NCBI GenBank assembly: GCA_040220455.1
Contig: JAVJUS010000129.1
Location: 1-64,000, forward strand
DNA: 64,000 bases
Source: JAVJUS01 sp040220455
GTDB taxonomy: Bacteria; Pseudomonadota; Alphaproteobacteria; DSM-16000; Inquilinaceae
Direction: 5' to 3'
Below, piece after piece: positions 27,482-36,339 of the stretch; position 1 is the first letter of the stretch, and each line of letters begins with the position of its first letter. The notes beneath the pieces were generated by a model. The model had not been told where the DNA came from, searched no databases, and worked only from the letters and a program-made list of their open reading frames with translations. Position numbers and translations under genes: made by a program.

Positions 27482-27838
27482 CGTCTTCCTCGCGGCGGAG
27501 CTCTCGGTCTAGGCCGGCCCGGCGTCGCGTTTTTCGGCGACGGTAATCCGTCGCGTCGGTGCTTGCCCTCGTTCTCGTTGTCCGCGTCCAGCCACCATCT
27601 TGCGGGCGGTCTCGCGCGGTCGAGCCGACGTCCTGGTGACAGACGAGAACCTAACAGGTGGGCGCCGGCGAGGCAAATTCAACCGGAAGCGCCGGCGGGC
27701 GCCGCGGCCCGGTAACGCCCCCGAGAGGCGCTCCCGCCGGGGGTGGCGAGACGCCAGGGTGGACGCTAGGTTGCCGGGTATCCGCCATCCGGCAAGGGTC
27801 CGGCGGGCGTCCCGAAGCGACCTCCCGCGGAGCGAGAC
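27482..27838. other. 357-bp divergent intergenic region
   Basis: Lies between hemerythrin (minus) and gor (plus). It is GC-rich with no supported gene; a 29-codon minus-strand ORF ending at 27509 has no ribosome site worth noting. It presumably contains both promoters. No clear operator palindrome seen. Confidence 0.4.
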
Positions 27839-29239
27839 ATGGCCGCCTACGACTTCGATCTCTTCGTCATCGGTGCCGGATCGGGCGGGGTGCGCGCGGC
27901 GCGAATCGCCGCCGGCCACGGCGCCCGCGTCGCCGTCGCCGAGGATCGCCATCTGGGCGGCACCTGCGTCAATGTCGGCTGCGTGCCCAAGAAGCTCCTG
28001 TCCTACGCCTCGCACTACGGCCACGACCTGGAGGACGCGGCGGGCTTCGGCTGGACGATCGAGGGGGCGCGGCACGACTGGTCGCGCCTGATCGCCAACA
28101 AGAACGACGAGATCGCGCGCCTCAACGGCATCTACCGGCGGCTGCTGGAAGGGGCGGGCTGCACCCTGATCGAGGCGCGGGCGCGTCTGCTCGACGCCCA
28201 CACGATCGAGGTCGGCGGCCGTACCGTCACCGCCGAGCGCATCCTGATCGCCACCGGCGGCCGGCCGACCCGGCCGAGCGAGCCCGGCACGCGCGAGCAC
28301 GGCATCACGTCCGATGAGGCGTTCTTCCTCGAGGAGATGCCGCGCCGCGTCGTCGTCGCCGGCGGCGGCTACATCGCCGTGGAGTTCGCCGGCATCTTCA
28401 ACGGGCTGGGGGCGGAGGTCCACCAGCTCTACCGCGGCCATTCGATCCTGCGCGGCTTCGACGACGACGTGCGCGAGACCCTGGCGGAGGAGATCGTCAA
28501 GACCGGCATCGACCTGCGCTTCAACACCAAGGTCACGCGAATCGAGAAGACCGGGGACTGCTTGCTCGCCCATCTCTCGGACGGCTCGGTCATCGAGGCG
28601 GACTGCGTGCTCTACGCCATCGGGCGGGAGCCGAACACCGGCGATCTGGGCCTCGACGCCGCCGGGGTCGAGCGCGACGGGCGCGGCGCGGTCAAGGTCG
28701 ACGATCGCTACACGACCTCGGTGCCGACGATCCACGCGATCGGCGACGTCACCGACCGGGTGGCCCTGACACCGGTCGCGATCGCCGAGGGGCACTGGCT
28801 CGCCGACACGCTCTACGGCCCGGGCCGGCCGCCGGTGAACTACCCGCTGATCCCCTCGGCGGTGTTCTCCAACCCGCCGGTGGCGACCTGCGGAATGACC
28901 GAGGCCGAGGCGCGCGCCGCGCTGGGCGCCGTCGACATCTACCGCTCGTCGTTCAAGCCGATGCGCCACACGCTCTCCGGCCGGGAGGAGCGCACGATGA
29001 TGAAACTGGTGATCGAGCGCGACAGCCAGCGCGTCGTCGGCTGCCACATGGTCGGGGAGGACGCGCCGGAAATCGTCCAGGGCCTCGCGGTCGCCATGAC
29101 CGCCGGCGCGACCAAGGCCGATTTCGACCGCACCATCGGCATCCACCCGACGGCGGCGGAGGAATTCGTCACCATGCGCGTCAAGGCCCCGGAGCCGGAA
29201 GACGAGGGCACGGGCGAGGGGCGCCGCGCGGCGGAGTGA
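27839..29239 (+). CDS. gor: Glutathione-disulfide reductase
   Basis: 466-residue flavoprotein that reduces oxidised glutathione with NADPH. N-terminal FAD site GAGSGGVRAARIAA, redox pair CVNVGC at about residues 43-48, second nucleotide site GGGYIAVEFAGIFNGLG near 175 followed by RGHSILRGFDDD with the Arg residues that select NADPH, second FAD contact HAIGDVTDRVALTPVA, and the C-terminal catalytic His-Glu in IHPTAAEEFV. This combination separates it from lipoamide and mercury reductases. It supports the GST at 16570 and thiol homeostasis generally. Start ATG at 27839. Confidence 0.95.
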   Translation: MAAYDFDLFVIGAGSGGVRAARIAAGHGARVAVAEDRHLGGTCVNVGCVPKKLLSYASHYGHDLEDAAGFGWTIEGARHDWSRLIANKNDEIARLNGIYRRLLEGAGCTLIEARARLLDAHTIEVGGRTVTAERILIATGGRPTRPSEPGTREHGITSDEAFFLEEMPRRVVVAGGGYIAVEFAGIFNGLGAEVHQLYRGHSILRGFDDDVRETLAEEIVKTGIDLRFNTKVTRIEKTGDCLLAHLSDGSVIEADCVLYAIGREPNTGDLGLDAAGVERDGRGAVKVDDRYTTSVPTIHAIGDVTDRVALTPVAIAEGHWLADTLYGPGRPPVNYPLIPSAVFSNPPVATCGMTEAEARAALGAVDIYRSSFKPMRHTLSGREERTMMKLVIERDSQRVVGCHMVGEDAPEIVQGLAVAMTAGATKADFDRTIGIHPTAAEEFVTMRVKAPEPEDEGTGEGRRAAE

Positions 29240-29290
29240 GCGCCGCCGCCGACGGCCCCACTGCCGTGCGGCGTTCCCGGTCTCCCGGCC

Positions 29291-29818
29291 TCAGCCGCGC
29301 AGGGCGAAGCGGCGGATCGCCTCGTCGATGGCGATGCGGCCCGGCCCGACGATGAAGATCGCCAGCCCCACCAGCATCCAGGGGATCTGCTCGGCGGCGA
29401 TGGCGATGCCGTTCTCCTGGCCCTGCGGCGTCTGGCCGACGACGAAGAAGATGGTCGCCGCCATCACCGCCAGCCCGAGGGCGGACAGCCGGCCCAGCAC
29501 GCCCAGGACCAGCGCGACCGGCAGGACGAGTTCGGCCGCCGTCGTCACCAGCGCCGCGAGACCGGGCGACAGGAACGGCACCGGATGGATGTGCTCGAAC
29601 AGGAAGGATTGGCTGCCCCAGCTCTGCGCCCGGGCGAGGCCGGCGCGGAAGAACGGCTCCGCCAGCCAGAACCGGGCCGCGAGCAGGACGGCCGACAGGA
29701 TCCAGGCCGGCGCGGCCGGCACCCGGTCCACGAGCCCGGCGCCGAACAGCCAGGCCAGGGCGCCCGGCCGTCCGGCGGTTGCGCGACCGCGAGTGGCGTC
29801 GTCCGCACGGGTGGTCAT
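29291..29818 (-). CDS. DoxX-family membrane protein of the bufferin cluster
   Basis: 175-residue inner-membrane protein with about four helices in its DoxX domain (roughly 40-58, 85-110, 112-130 and 140-165) and the family stretch FRAGLARAQSWG. Its ATG at 29818 overlaps the bufC stop by 4 bp (ATGA), so it is the last gene of the bufABC operon. DoxX-type proteins are regular fourth members of bufferin and related Hvf clusters; their role is not settled, possibly membrane redox chemistry or peptide export. It converges with gor. Confidence 0.85.
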   Translation of the reverse strand: MTTRADDATRGRATAGRPGALAWLFGAGLVDRVPAAPAWILSAVLLAARFWLAEPFFRAGLARAQSWGSQSFLFEHIHPVPFLSPGLAALVTTAAELVLPVALVLGVLGRLSALGLAVMAATIFFVVGQTPQGQENGIAIAAEQIPWMLVGLAIFIVGPGRIAIDEAIRRFALRG

Positions 29819-30660
29819 CTGGGCATCTCCGGTTCGCGCGCGTCGGGCAGTCGCGCCTCGGCGAAGCTGCCGCGCGTCAGATGGGTGAAGAGCAGGCGTT
29901 GCAGGTCGACCTCCGGCGCCGCGGCGGCCGCCGCCTCCGCCGCGCCGGCGAGCGGCGCGCCGGCGCCCACGGCTGCCAGGAAGGCGGCGTCCGCGGGCTC
30001 CAGCGTCTCGACTGTCACGTGGTGGGCGGCCCGCAGGACCAGCACCGTCGACGCGGTGTCCGTTGGGTCCGGGGTGGGCTCGGGCATTGCCTCGGCCCGC
30101 CACAGCGCCTCGAGCGGCCAGGGTGAGGCGACGAGGCGGAGCGAGGGGTGGACGGTGAAGACGATCTCGCCGTAGCGCGCCTCGGGCAACGCCTGGAGGG
30201 TCTCGAGCGACAGCGGCGCGGCCTCGGCAGCGAACAGGGCGGTATGGCAGGCCCGCTCCAGCCGAGCCAGATCCGGCGCCCAGGCGGGCAGGTCGGCGGG
30301 CCCCGTGGCCTCCAGGTGCTCGGCGAAGCCGCCGCCGTAGGCCGAGAGCTGGGGAACGCGGGGCGGGTTCGTCTCGATGAAGCGCCGCGCCAGCGCCTTG
30401 AAGCGCTCGGCGCCGAGATGGCGGGCCAGGGCCGGGTAGGCGCGCTCGAGCGTCGTCGTCAGCGAGACCATCGTGTTGTTGCGGTGGATCGCCAGGCGCG
30501 CATATGGGGAGACCGCGCCGCCGAGGATCGGCGCCGCGGCGCCGCTGCGCGCCGGATGCACGCCCAGGATGCTCGCCGCCATGCGCCGCTGCAGGGTGGC
30601 GAGGTCGGGCGCCGCCGGGTCCGGCGCGGCCGGGCTGGCGGGGGCGTCGTCAGGCGACAC
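29815..30660 (-). CDS. bufC: BufC/HvfC-type RiPP maturation partner (DUF2063)
   Basis: 281-residue cytosolic protein of the HvfC/BufC (DUF2063, formerly called DNA-binding) family. These partners carry the precursor-recognition module for DUF692 enzymes. Family features are VSPYARLAIHRNNTMVSLTTTLERAYPAL near residue 50-80 and RRFIETNPPRVPQLSAYGGGFAEHL. The GTG at 30660 overlaps the bufB stop by 11 bp, so translation is coupled; no ATG sits in a sensible place. It works with BufB on the BufA peptide. Confidence 0.9.
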   Translation of the reverse strand: MSPDDAPASPAAPDPAAPDLATLQRRMAASILGVHPARSGAAAPILGGAVSPYARLAIHRNNTMVSLTTTLERAYPALARHLGAERFKALARRFIETNPPRVPQLSAYGGGFAEHLEATGPADLPAWAPDLARLERACHTALFAAEAAPLSLETLQALPEARYGEIVFTVHPSLRLVASPWPLEALWRAEAMPEPTPDPTDTASTVLVLRAAHHVTVETLEPADAAFLAAVGAGAPLAGAAEAAAAAAPEVDLQRLLFTHLTRGSFAEARLPDAREPEMPR

Positions 30661-31543
30661 GGCCGGCCTCCCCCGCGGGCGCGACGCGGTCCATGAGCGC
30701 CTGCGCGGTGCGGGCCTCCTCCAGCAGCCGGTCGAGCGGCGGCAGGTCGGTGTCCCACTCGACCAGCACCGGCACCGGGCCGGTGCGCGCCAGCGCGGCC
30801 TCCAGCAGGGCCCAGACCGGCTCCGCCACCGGGCCGCCATGGGTGTCGATCAGCAGCTCGGCGTCGCCCTCGAACCGGCGCAGCGCGTGGCCGGCGACAT
30901 GGATCTCGGCCACCGCGTCGAGCGGTACGGCCTTCAGATAGGCCGCCGCGTCGAAGGCGTGGTTGAACGCGCTGACATGGATGTTGTTGACGTCGAGTAG
31001 CAGGCCGCAGCCGGTCCGCCGCACGATCTCGGCCATGAAGTCCCATTCCGGCATGGTGGAATGGGCGAAGGCGACATAGGTCGACGGGTTCTCGACCAGG
31101 ATCGCCCGGCCCAGCCGGTCCTGCACCCGCGCCACGTTGCGCGCGACGACGGCCAGCGCCTCCTCGGTGTAGGGAAGGGGCAGCAGGTCGTCGAGATAGG
31201 CGCCGCCCGTGACGCTCCAGGAGACATGCTCTGAGACCAGCCCGGGGCGCACCCTGTCGACCAGCCGGGCGATGCGCTCCAGATGCGCGTCGTCGATCCC
31301 GTCGGCCGAGCCCAGCGACAGGCCGACGCCGTGGCAGGACAGCGGGTAGCGCCCGGCAATGGCGTCGAGCGCGCGGACGCGCGGCCCGCCGTCGTCCAGG
31401 TAGTTCTCGGGATGGATTTCCAGCCAGGCGGCCTCCGGCCGGCCCTCGACGAAGGCCGGCAGGTGATCGCCGCGCAGGCCGATCCCGGCTGTCGCCGGAA
31501 TCGGCCCGGCCGCGACCGGCGCGGATGGGGTCGGCAGGGGCAT
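30650..31543 (-). CDS. bufB: BufB-type DUF692 multinuclear iron enzyme
   Basis: 297-residue TIM-barrel enzyme of the DUF692 (MbnB/BufB) family, which uses an iron cluster to oxidise cysteine residues of peptide substrates into heterocycles. Candidate metal and active-site residues are seen in EIHPENYL, SCHGVGLSLGS, SEHVSWS, NPSTYVAF, DVNNIHVSAFNH, EIHVAGH and IDTHGGPV. Length and motifs are full, so it should be active. The gene lies between the precursor bufA and bufC, with a 30-bp gap to bufA and an 11-bp overlap with bufC. Start ATG at 31543. Confidence 0.93.
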   Translation of the reverse strand: MPLPTPSAPVAAGPIPATAGIGLRGDHLPAFVEGRPEAAWLEIHPENYLDDGGPRVRALDAIAGRYPLSCHGVGLSLGSADGIDDAHLERIARLVDRVRPGLVSEHVSWSVTGGAYLDDLLPLPYTEEALAVVARNVARVQDRLGRAILVENPSTYVAFAHSTMPEWDFMAEIVRRTGCGLLLDVNNIHVSAFNHAFDAAAYLKAVPLDAVAEIHVAGHALRRFEGDAELLIDTHGGPVAEPVWALLEAALARTGPVPVLVEWDTDLPPLDRLLEEARTAQALMDRVAPAGEAGRVA

Positions 31544-31573
31544 CGTCGATCCCTCGTCCGGCGCCGGCTCGGG

Positions 31574-31876
31574 TCAGCTGTCCAGCATCGCCTGGTTGAT
31601 GCCGTCCCAGGGCTCCAGTTTGCCGCCCTCCTCCTCGCACGCCGAGGCGGGCATCAGCACCCAGTCGCCGCCGTGATAGTCGACGGTCGACTGGCCCTGG
31701 CAGGAATGCTCGCCGGTGATCTCGTTGGCGCACATGTTCTCGCCGGCCGCGGCGACGCCGAAGCACTTGGCCTGGTCCTGGGCGACGCTGGTGGTCGGGA
31801 CCACGGCGCCGGCCATGCCGATCGCGCCGGCAAGCGCGGCGGCGACGCTCAGGGAGGTCGGTTTGACGCTGCTCAT
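31574..31876 (-). CDS. bufA: Bufferin precursor peptide (BufA, DUF2282)
   Basis: 100-residue exported precursor. Signal peptide at about 1-32 (SVAAALAGAIGMAGAVV, cleavage near SVA-QD). The mature part has exactly four cysteines at 38, 49, 59 and 80, in KCFGVA, GENMCANE, EHSCQGQST and ASACEEEGG, the layout of bufferin precursors. In studied bufferins DUF692 enzymes convert cysteines into copper-binding thiooxazoles, so a copper-protection role is expected. The ATG at 31876 has GAGGAG upstream. First gene of bufABC-DoxX. An Asp/Glu-rich, 20-residue tail follows the last Cys. Confidence 0.92.
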   Translation of the reverse strand: MSSVKPTSLSVAAALAGAIGMAGAVVPTTSVAQDQAKCFGVAAAGENMCANEITGEHSCQGQSTVDYHGGDWVLMPASACEEEGGKLEPWDGINQAMLDS

Positions 31877-32300
31877 CGTGAAGCTCCTCGGTTGACGTCC
31901 GCGCGCCACCCGCTGGATGTCGCGGGGCGCTGAGTCGAAAGCTAGGAGTCCGAGCGTCCTACGTGAAATAACGACCGCGGCACGGGCTTTCACATCGACG
32001 TGACGCCTCGGAGAGCGCGGATCGGCTTCCCCATGGTCGGCGCGTGCGTTGATCTCTTTAAGGTAGTTAAAATGTAATGAAACACGCGCCGGTTGACCCC
32101 GGCGGCGGCCGGCGCGACCATGCATGAGCGGCTCCGGGAAGTGGGGGTGGTGACGCGTCCGCATGCCGGACCCGGCGGGCAGCGTGCCCGGCCCGGGGTG
32201 GAAATCGTCCCGTGTTCGGCGTATAGGCTGGACACGGGCCGCCTTCGCGACGGCTCCAGGCGCGGCCGGGTCCGCGCGCACGAGGATTGCGAGGAAGACG
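31877..32300. promoter_or_regulatory. Divergent promoter region bufA / DAHP synthase
   Basis: 424 bp with no supported gene. Close to bufA are two small palindromic marks: TAGGA (31943-) ... TCCTA around GTCCGAGCG, and GTGAAA ... TTTCAC about 30 bp further out, either of which could be an operator. I looked for and did not find a GTAACC-type extracytoplasmic sigma motif. An AT-rich patch at about 32050-32085 may be the core promoter of the DAHP synthase gene. Confidence 0.35.
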
Positions 32301-33689
32301 ATGGCAGACCGCTGGACGCTGGAGAGCTGGAAGACCAAGCCGGTGAGCCAGATGCCCGTGTATGCCGACCTGCCCAAGCTGGCGGAGGTCGAGAAGACAT
32401 TGGCATCGTACCCGCCGCTGGTTTTCGCCGGCGAGGCGCGTTCGCTCAAGTCCCGGCTGGCCGATGTGGCCTCCGGGCGGGGTTTCCTGCTGCAGGGCGG
32501 CGATTGCGCGGAAAGCTTCTACGAGTTCGGGCCCGACAAGATCCGGGACACCTTCCGCGTGCTGCTGCAGATGGCCGTCGTCATGACCTATGGCGGCAAC
32601 CAGCCGGTGGTGAAGGTCGGGCGCATGGCGGGCCAGTTCGCCAAGCCGCGCTCTTCGGAGAGCGAGACGGTCGACGGCGTGACGCTGCCCAGCTACCGCG
32701 GCGACATCGTCAACGGCTTCGAGTTCACGGACGAGGACCGCAAGCCCGATCCGGATCGGATGCTGCGCGCCTACAACCAGGCCGCCGCCACGCTCAACCT
32801 GCTGCGCGCCTTCGCCCAGGGCGGCTATGCCGACCTGCACAAGGTGCATCAATGGACGCTGGGCTTCGTCGGCCGCAGCCCGGCGGGGGAGAAGTACGAG
32901 GACTTCGCCGACCGGATCGACGAGACGCTGCAGTTCATGGCGGCCTGCGGCATCACGGCGGAGACCACGTCCCAGATCCGCGAGACGGAGTTCTACACCT
33001 CCCACGAGGCGCTGCTGCTGCCCTACGAGCAGTCGCTGACCCGCGTCGACTCCACCTCCGGCGACTGGTACGACGTCTCCGCCCACATGCTGTGGATCGG
33101 CGACCGGACCCGCGACCCGGACGGCGCGCATGTCGAATTCCTGCGCGGCGTGAAGAACCCGGTCGGCCTGAAATGCGGCCCCTCCCTGTCGGAGGACGAC
33201 CTGATCCGGCTGATCGACATCCTGAATCCCGCCGACGAGCCGGGGCGCCTGACGCTGATCGCGCGCATGGGCGCCGACAAGGTGGGCGACCACCTGCCGG
33301 CGCTGATCCGCCGGGTCCAGCGGGAGGGGCGCACGGTCGTCTGGTCGAGCGACCCGATGCACGGCAACACGGTCAAGTCGGCGAGCGGCTTCAAGACCCG
33401 TCCATTCGAGCGGATCCTGGACGAGGTCCGGCAGTTCTTCGACATCCACCGGGCCGAGGGCACGCATGCGGGCGGCGTCCATTTCGAGCTCACCGGCCAG
33501 GACGTGACCGAGTGCACGGGCGGCGCCCAGGCGATCACCGATGACGGCCTGTCACTGCGTTATCACACGGCCTGTGACCCGCGGCTCAACGCCCAGCAGG
33601 CGCTGGAGCTCGCCTTCCTGATCGCCGCCAAGCTGAAGGAAGAGCGCACCGAGCGCGACCGTGCCCGGCGGATCGCGGCGGCGGAGTAG
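32301..33689 (+). CDS. Class II 3-deoxy-7-phosphoheptulonate (DAHP) synthase
   Basis: 462-residue enzyme for the first step of the shikimate pathway: phosphoenolpyruvate plus erythrose 4-phosphate to DAHP. It is the plant-like class II type. Signatures are LLQGGDCAESF near residue 65, KVGRMAGQFAKPRS, VHQWTLGFVGRSP, FLRGVKNPVGLKCGPS and the C-terminal HTACDPRLNAQQALELAF. Full length. The ATG at 32301 has GAGGAAG 5-10 bases upstream; the open frame continues further but that is the promoter region. It is followed by a nicotinate phosphoribosyltransferase gene 76 bp later. Confidence 0.95.
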   Translation: MADRWTLESWKTKPVSQMPVYADLPKLAEVEKTLASYPPLVFAGEARSLKSRLADVASGRGFLLQGGDCAESFYEFGPDKIRDTFRVLLQMAVVMTYGGNQPVVKVGRMAGQFAKPRSSESETVDGVTLPSYRGDIVNGFEFTDEDRKPDPDRMLRAYNQAAATLNLLRAFAQGGYADLHKVHQWTLGFVGRSPAGEKYEDFADRIDETLQFMAACGITAETTSQIRETEFYTSHEALLLPYEQSLTRVDSTSGDWYDVSAHMLWIGDRTRDPDGAHVEFLRGVKNPVGLKCGPSLSEDDLIRLIDILNPADEPGRLTLIARMGADKVGDHLPALIRRVQREGRTVVWSSDPMHGNTVKSASGFKTRPFERILDEVRQFFDIHRAEGTHAGGVHFELTGQDVTECTGGAQAITDDGLSLRYHTACDPRLNAQQALELAFLIAAKLKEERTERDRARRIAAAE

Positions 33690-33765
33690 GTTCGGCAATC
33701 CGCGACAGGCGCGCGGGCCGCTCGGTCCGGTGTCAGCCCCGGCGACCGATCCCGGGAGAGGAACG

Positions 33766-34986
33766 ATGGACCCGACGACGCCCGGCAAGCCCGGTCCCGG
33801 AGAGATCGCCGCCTGGACCGACAAGTATTTCGTCCGGACCAAGGAGACGGTGGGTCGCTTCGGCGACTGCACGGTGACCTATGCCGTCTTCATGCGCCGG
33901 CCCGTGGTCTCCGCGCCCCGCCTCGCGGTGGCGTGGCTGGACGAGGTCATGGCCGCGCGCGGGGTCGAGGTGACGATCGACCTGATCCACGCGGAAGGCA
34001 AATGGGTCGGCGCGGGCGAGCCGCTGATGTACATCACCGGCCCGCTCTATCACCTGGTCGATACCGAGACGATCCTGCTGCAGAAGATCGGGCCGACCTG
34101 CGTGGCCGCCTGGAACGCCTACGCCATGTGCGCCGAGCTGCCGCGCTCGGCCTTCCTGGCGATGGACGCGCGCCATTGCGCCGGGCTGGAGATGGCCGAC
34201 CAGATGGCCTATGCCGCCTCGGTCGGCTCCGAGCGGGCGCGGCGCAAGCACGGCGCGGTCGGCTTCATCGGCAACGCGACCGACGCCACGGCGCATTACT
34301 TCGGCCAGCCTGCGGGCTTCGGTACCATGCCGCACGCGCTGATCGGCTACGCCAACTCCACCGTCCGCGCGGCGGAGATGTTCCACGAGGCGCATCCCGA
34401 CCAGAACCTCACGGTGCTGGTCGACTATTTCGGCCGGGAGGTGACGGACTCCCTGGCGGTCTGCCGCCGGTTTCCGGAGCTGGCGGCCGAGGGCCGGCTG
34501 TCGGTGCGCATCGACACGCCCGGCGGGCGCTATCTGGAAGGCCTCGACCCGCCGACGAGCTACGCGGTCCTGGAAAAGCACGTGCCGGAGGCGATCCGCG
34601 GCTATCGCGACGAGACCGAGCTCAAGCACCTGATCGGCGCCGGCGTCTCGGCCGCCGCGATCCATCATCTGCGCGACCGGTTGGACGAAGCGGGCTTCCC
34701 GAAGGTGAAGATCGTGGCGTCCTCGGGCTTCAACCCGGTCAAGTGCCGGGTCATGGCGCTGGCGGCCGCGCCGCTCGACGTCATCGGATCGGGCAGCTAC
34801 CTGCCGGAGAAGTGGTCGGAGACCTACGCCACGGCCGATATCGTCGAATATGACGGGGAGCCGCGGGTCAAGGTCGGCCGCGAATTCCTGCTCCGCCGCC
34901 GGACCGACGGCACGCCGGACGCCGAGGACACCAACCCCTCCCGCGCCAGCGACGCCCCCTACCGCGCCAGCGTGGCGGGGGAATAA
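33766..34986 (+). CDS. Nicotinate phosphoribosyltransferase-like enzyme
   Basis: 406-residue type II phosphoribosyltransferase of the nicotinate branch, forming nicotinate mononucleotide for NAD salvage. Seen are TDKYFVRT at the start, EPLMYITGPLYHLVDTETILLQKIG, AMDARHCAG, GFIGNATDATA, LTVLVDYFGREVTDSL, VRIDTPGGRYLEGLD and the phosphate-binding region VKIVASSGFNPVKCR, IGSGSYLPEKW. The ATG at 33766 has GAGAGGAACG upstream. nadE lies 1.35 kb downstream, separated by an AT-rich insert on the other strand, so two NAD-forming enzymes are near neighbours. A run of nine G follows the stop. Confidence 0.88.
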   Translation: MDPTTPGKPGPGEIAAWTDKYFVRTKETVGRFGDCTVTYAVFMRRPVVSAPRLAVAWLDEVMAARGVEVTIDLIHAEGKWVGAGEPLMYITGPLYHLVDTETILLQKIGPTCVAAWNAYAMCAELPRSAFLAMDARHCAGLEMADQMAYAASVGSERARRKHGAVGFIGNATDATAHYFGQPAGFGTMPHALIGYANSTVRAAEMFHEAHPDQNLTVLVDYFGREVTDSLAVCRRFPELAAEGRLSVRIDTPGGRYLEGLDPPTSYAVLEKHVPEAIRGYRDETELKHLIGAGVSAAAIHHLRDRLDEAGFPKVKIVASSGFNPVKCRVMALAAAPLDVIGSGSYLPEKWSETYATADIVEYDGEPRVKVGREFLLRRRTDGTPDAEDTNPSRASDAPYRASVAGE

Positions 34987-35025
34987 AAGGGGGGGGGCTT
35001 CGCCGAGACGCTTGATCGATACGCG

Positions 35026-35235
35026 TCAGCCGTTCCGGAGACGTCCGGCAATGTGTCCGCCAGACATGGAGCCGGCCACGCTCAGCCGTCGCCCGCCATA
35101 GGGAAGTTCGAGTTCGTACGGGCGGCCAACCCCTCGCGCCTTGATGTCTTCTATCATCCGCTGATTCTTTTCAAGGACAGTCGGGTCGATCTGAGGATTC
35201 TTCTTGATAAGGTCTTGGACATCCGGTTTCTTCAT
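35026..35235 (-). CDS. 69-residue partner of the SDH-type protease
   Basis: Small basic soluble protein, MKKPDVQDLIKKNP at the start, with a predicted helix at about 18-35 (VLEKNQRMIEDIKARG) and a Gly-rich basic end. No family recognised. Its ATG at 35235 has GGAGGG 7 bases upstream and overlaps the protease stop by 4 bp (ATGA), so the two are co-translated. Coupling to a Clp-fold protease suggests an adaptor, inhibitor or substrate, which is inference. Composition is more AT-rich than the neighbours. Confidence 0.65.
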   Translation of the reverse strand: MKKPDVQDLIKKNPQIDPTVLEKNQRMIEDIKARGVGRPYELELPYGGRRLSVAGSMSGGHIAGRLRNG

Positions 35236-36125
35236 CGACGACCCTCCGCAAGAGACCAATACCCTAAACGCGTATGGATCACTGCATTCTGGCTCATTTT
35301 GTTCATGTAGTCAAGCAAAATCTTATGATACTCGCGAATTTCAGTTCGAATTTCCGGGTAATCGTCAATATCATCAATTACGAGATTAAGTTCGTCGCGC
35401 AGAATTTTTATATTTATTCCAATTCCGTGAGAATTCCAGCGCTTCACGTCATTCAATTTCATCGCAATGTCGCGCGCGCGTTCTCGCTTCATTTTAGGTG
35501 TAACTACCTCATCATTCGTCCTTGTTCGTTTCCAATTCTTGAACTTATAAGATACCAGCCACTCCTCGAGCAATGAAACCGAAAGATCTCTTGCCTGCTC
35601 ATAGGCGTACAATTCGCCTTGATCGAACGACATCAATATATTCATCTCCGCCGTCGTGATATTTCCAGAGTCGGCTTTGTCCAGCAGATCTTGATAGCGC
35701 ATCAGATAGCCTAGTGCCGGAACGAGGCGACCCTCACGGCCCTGCACCTGAGGGTCGATGGGGCCAAGGACGCTGTAATAATCCATCATGATCGAATCGC
35801 CGGACATTGCGAGAATTGTGCCGGCCGACATGGCGTGGTTCGGAATGATGAAGTTGACTGAATTGTAGTGGTGACGACAGGCATCGGAGATGCGTCGTGT
35901 GACCTCGGCGTATCCACCCGTCGTCTCGAGAATGAAAGTCAGGCCAGACCGGCGTCCGTCGATCCGCTCCAACGCATCGCGAATCGTGTCGTCCGTGCCG
36001 AAGACGATCGGGCCAACATAGCTGAGACAATCCGTGTCCAAGATCTTTTCGAGGTTGCGGATTCGCTCGCCCAAGAAACCCTCTACAAGCTTGTCGGCGG
36101 TCGCGGGCGTATCGGGTTGGTCCAT
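35232..36125 (-). CDS. SDH-family Clp-fold serine protease, probably transferred
   Basis: 297-residue soluble protein of the Clp/crotonase-fold serine protease group named SDH (serine dehydrogenase proteinase), related to SppA but without membrane segment. GLTFILETTGGYAEVTRRI forms the oxyanion strand; the nucleophile is Ser about 100 in IIPNHAMSAGTILAMSG; YSVLGPIDPQ follows as in the family. Codon use is plainly more AT-rich (many ATA, AAT and AGA-type codons) than the genes around it, pointing to acquisition. ATG 36125 has AGGA 10 bases upstream; ATG 36167 is an alternative. Overlaps the 69-residue gene. Relatives occur in mobile and conflict-related loci, but no defence role is shown here. 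Confidence 0.8.
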   Translation of the reverse strand: MDQPDTPATADKLVEGFLGERIRNLEKILDTDCLSYVGPIVFGTDDTIRDALERIDGRRSGLTFILETTGGYAEVTRRISDACRHHYNSVNFIIPNHAMSAGTILAMSGDSIMMDYYSVLGPIDPQVQGREGRLVPALGYLMRYQDLLDKADSGNITTAEMNILMSFDQGELYAYEQARDLSVSLLEEWLVSYKFKNWKRTRTNDEVVTPKMKRERARDIAMKLNDVKRWNSHGIGINIKILRDELNLVIDDIDDYPEIRTEIREYHKILLDYMNKMSQNAVIHTRLGYWSLAEGRR

Positions 36126-36275
36126 GGATATCGATCCTGCAATAGGAAGACCGAACGGCCCATGCACGTCCGGCAGGGCAGCCGGTGCCGAAGATAGATG
36201 ATTCTCTCGGGTGGCACATCTATAGGATGTATTCTTCCCAGCCGCGCTTGCATGGCCGCCGCGCGGCCCCCTCGA

Positions 36276-36303
36276 TTGACAGGCCCCAGGCCGCTGATAG
36301 GTT
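36276..36303 (+). promoter_or_regulatory. Candidate nadE promoter
   Basis: TTGACA (36276-36281), 16-bp spacer, TAGGTT (36298-36303), 37 bp before the ATG at 36340. The -35 is consensus and the -10 is weak. Confidence 0.4.
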
Positions 36304-36339
36304 GCTGGCCGTCGCTAATCCGAAGAGGCAGGGACGGGC

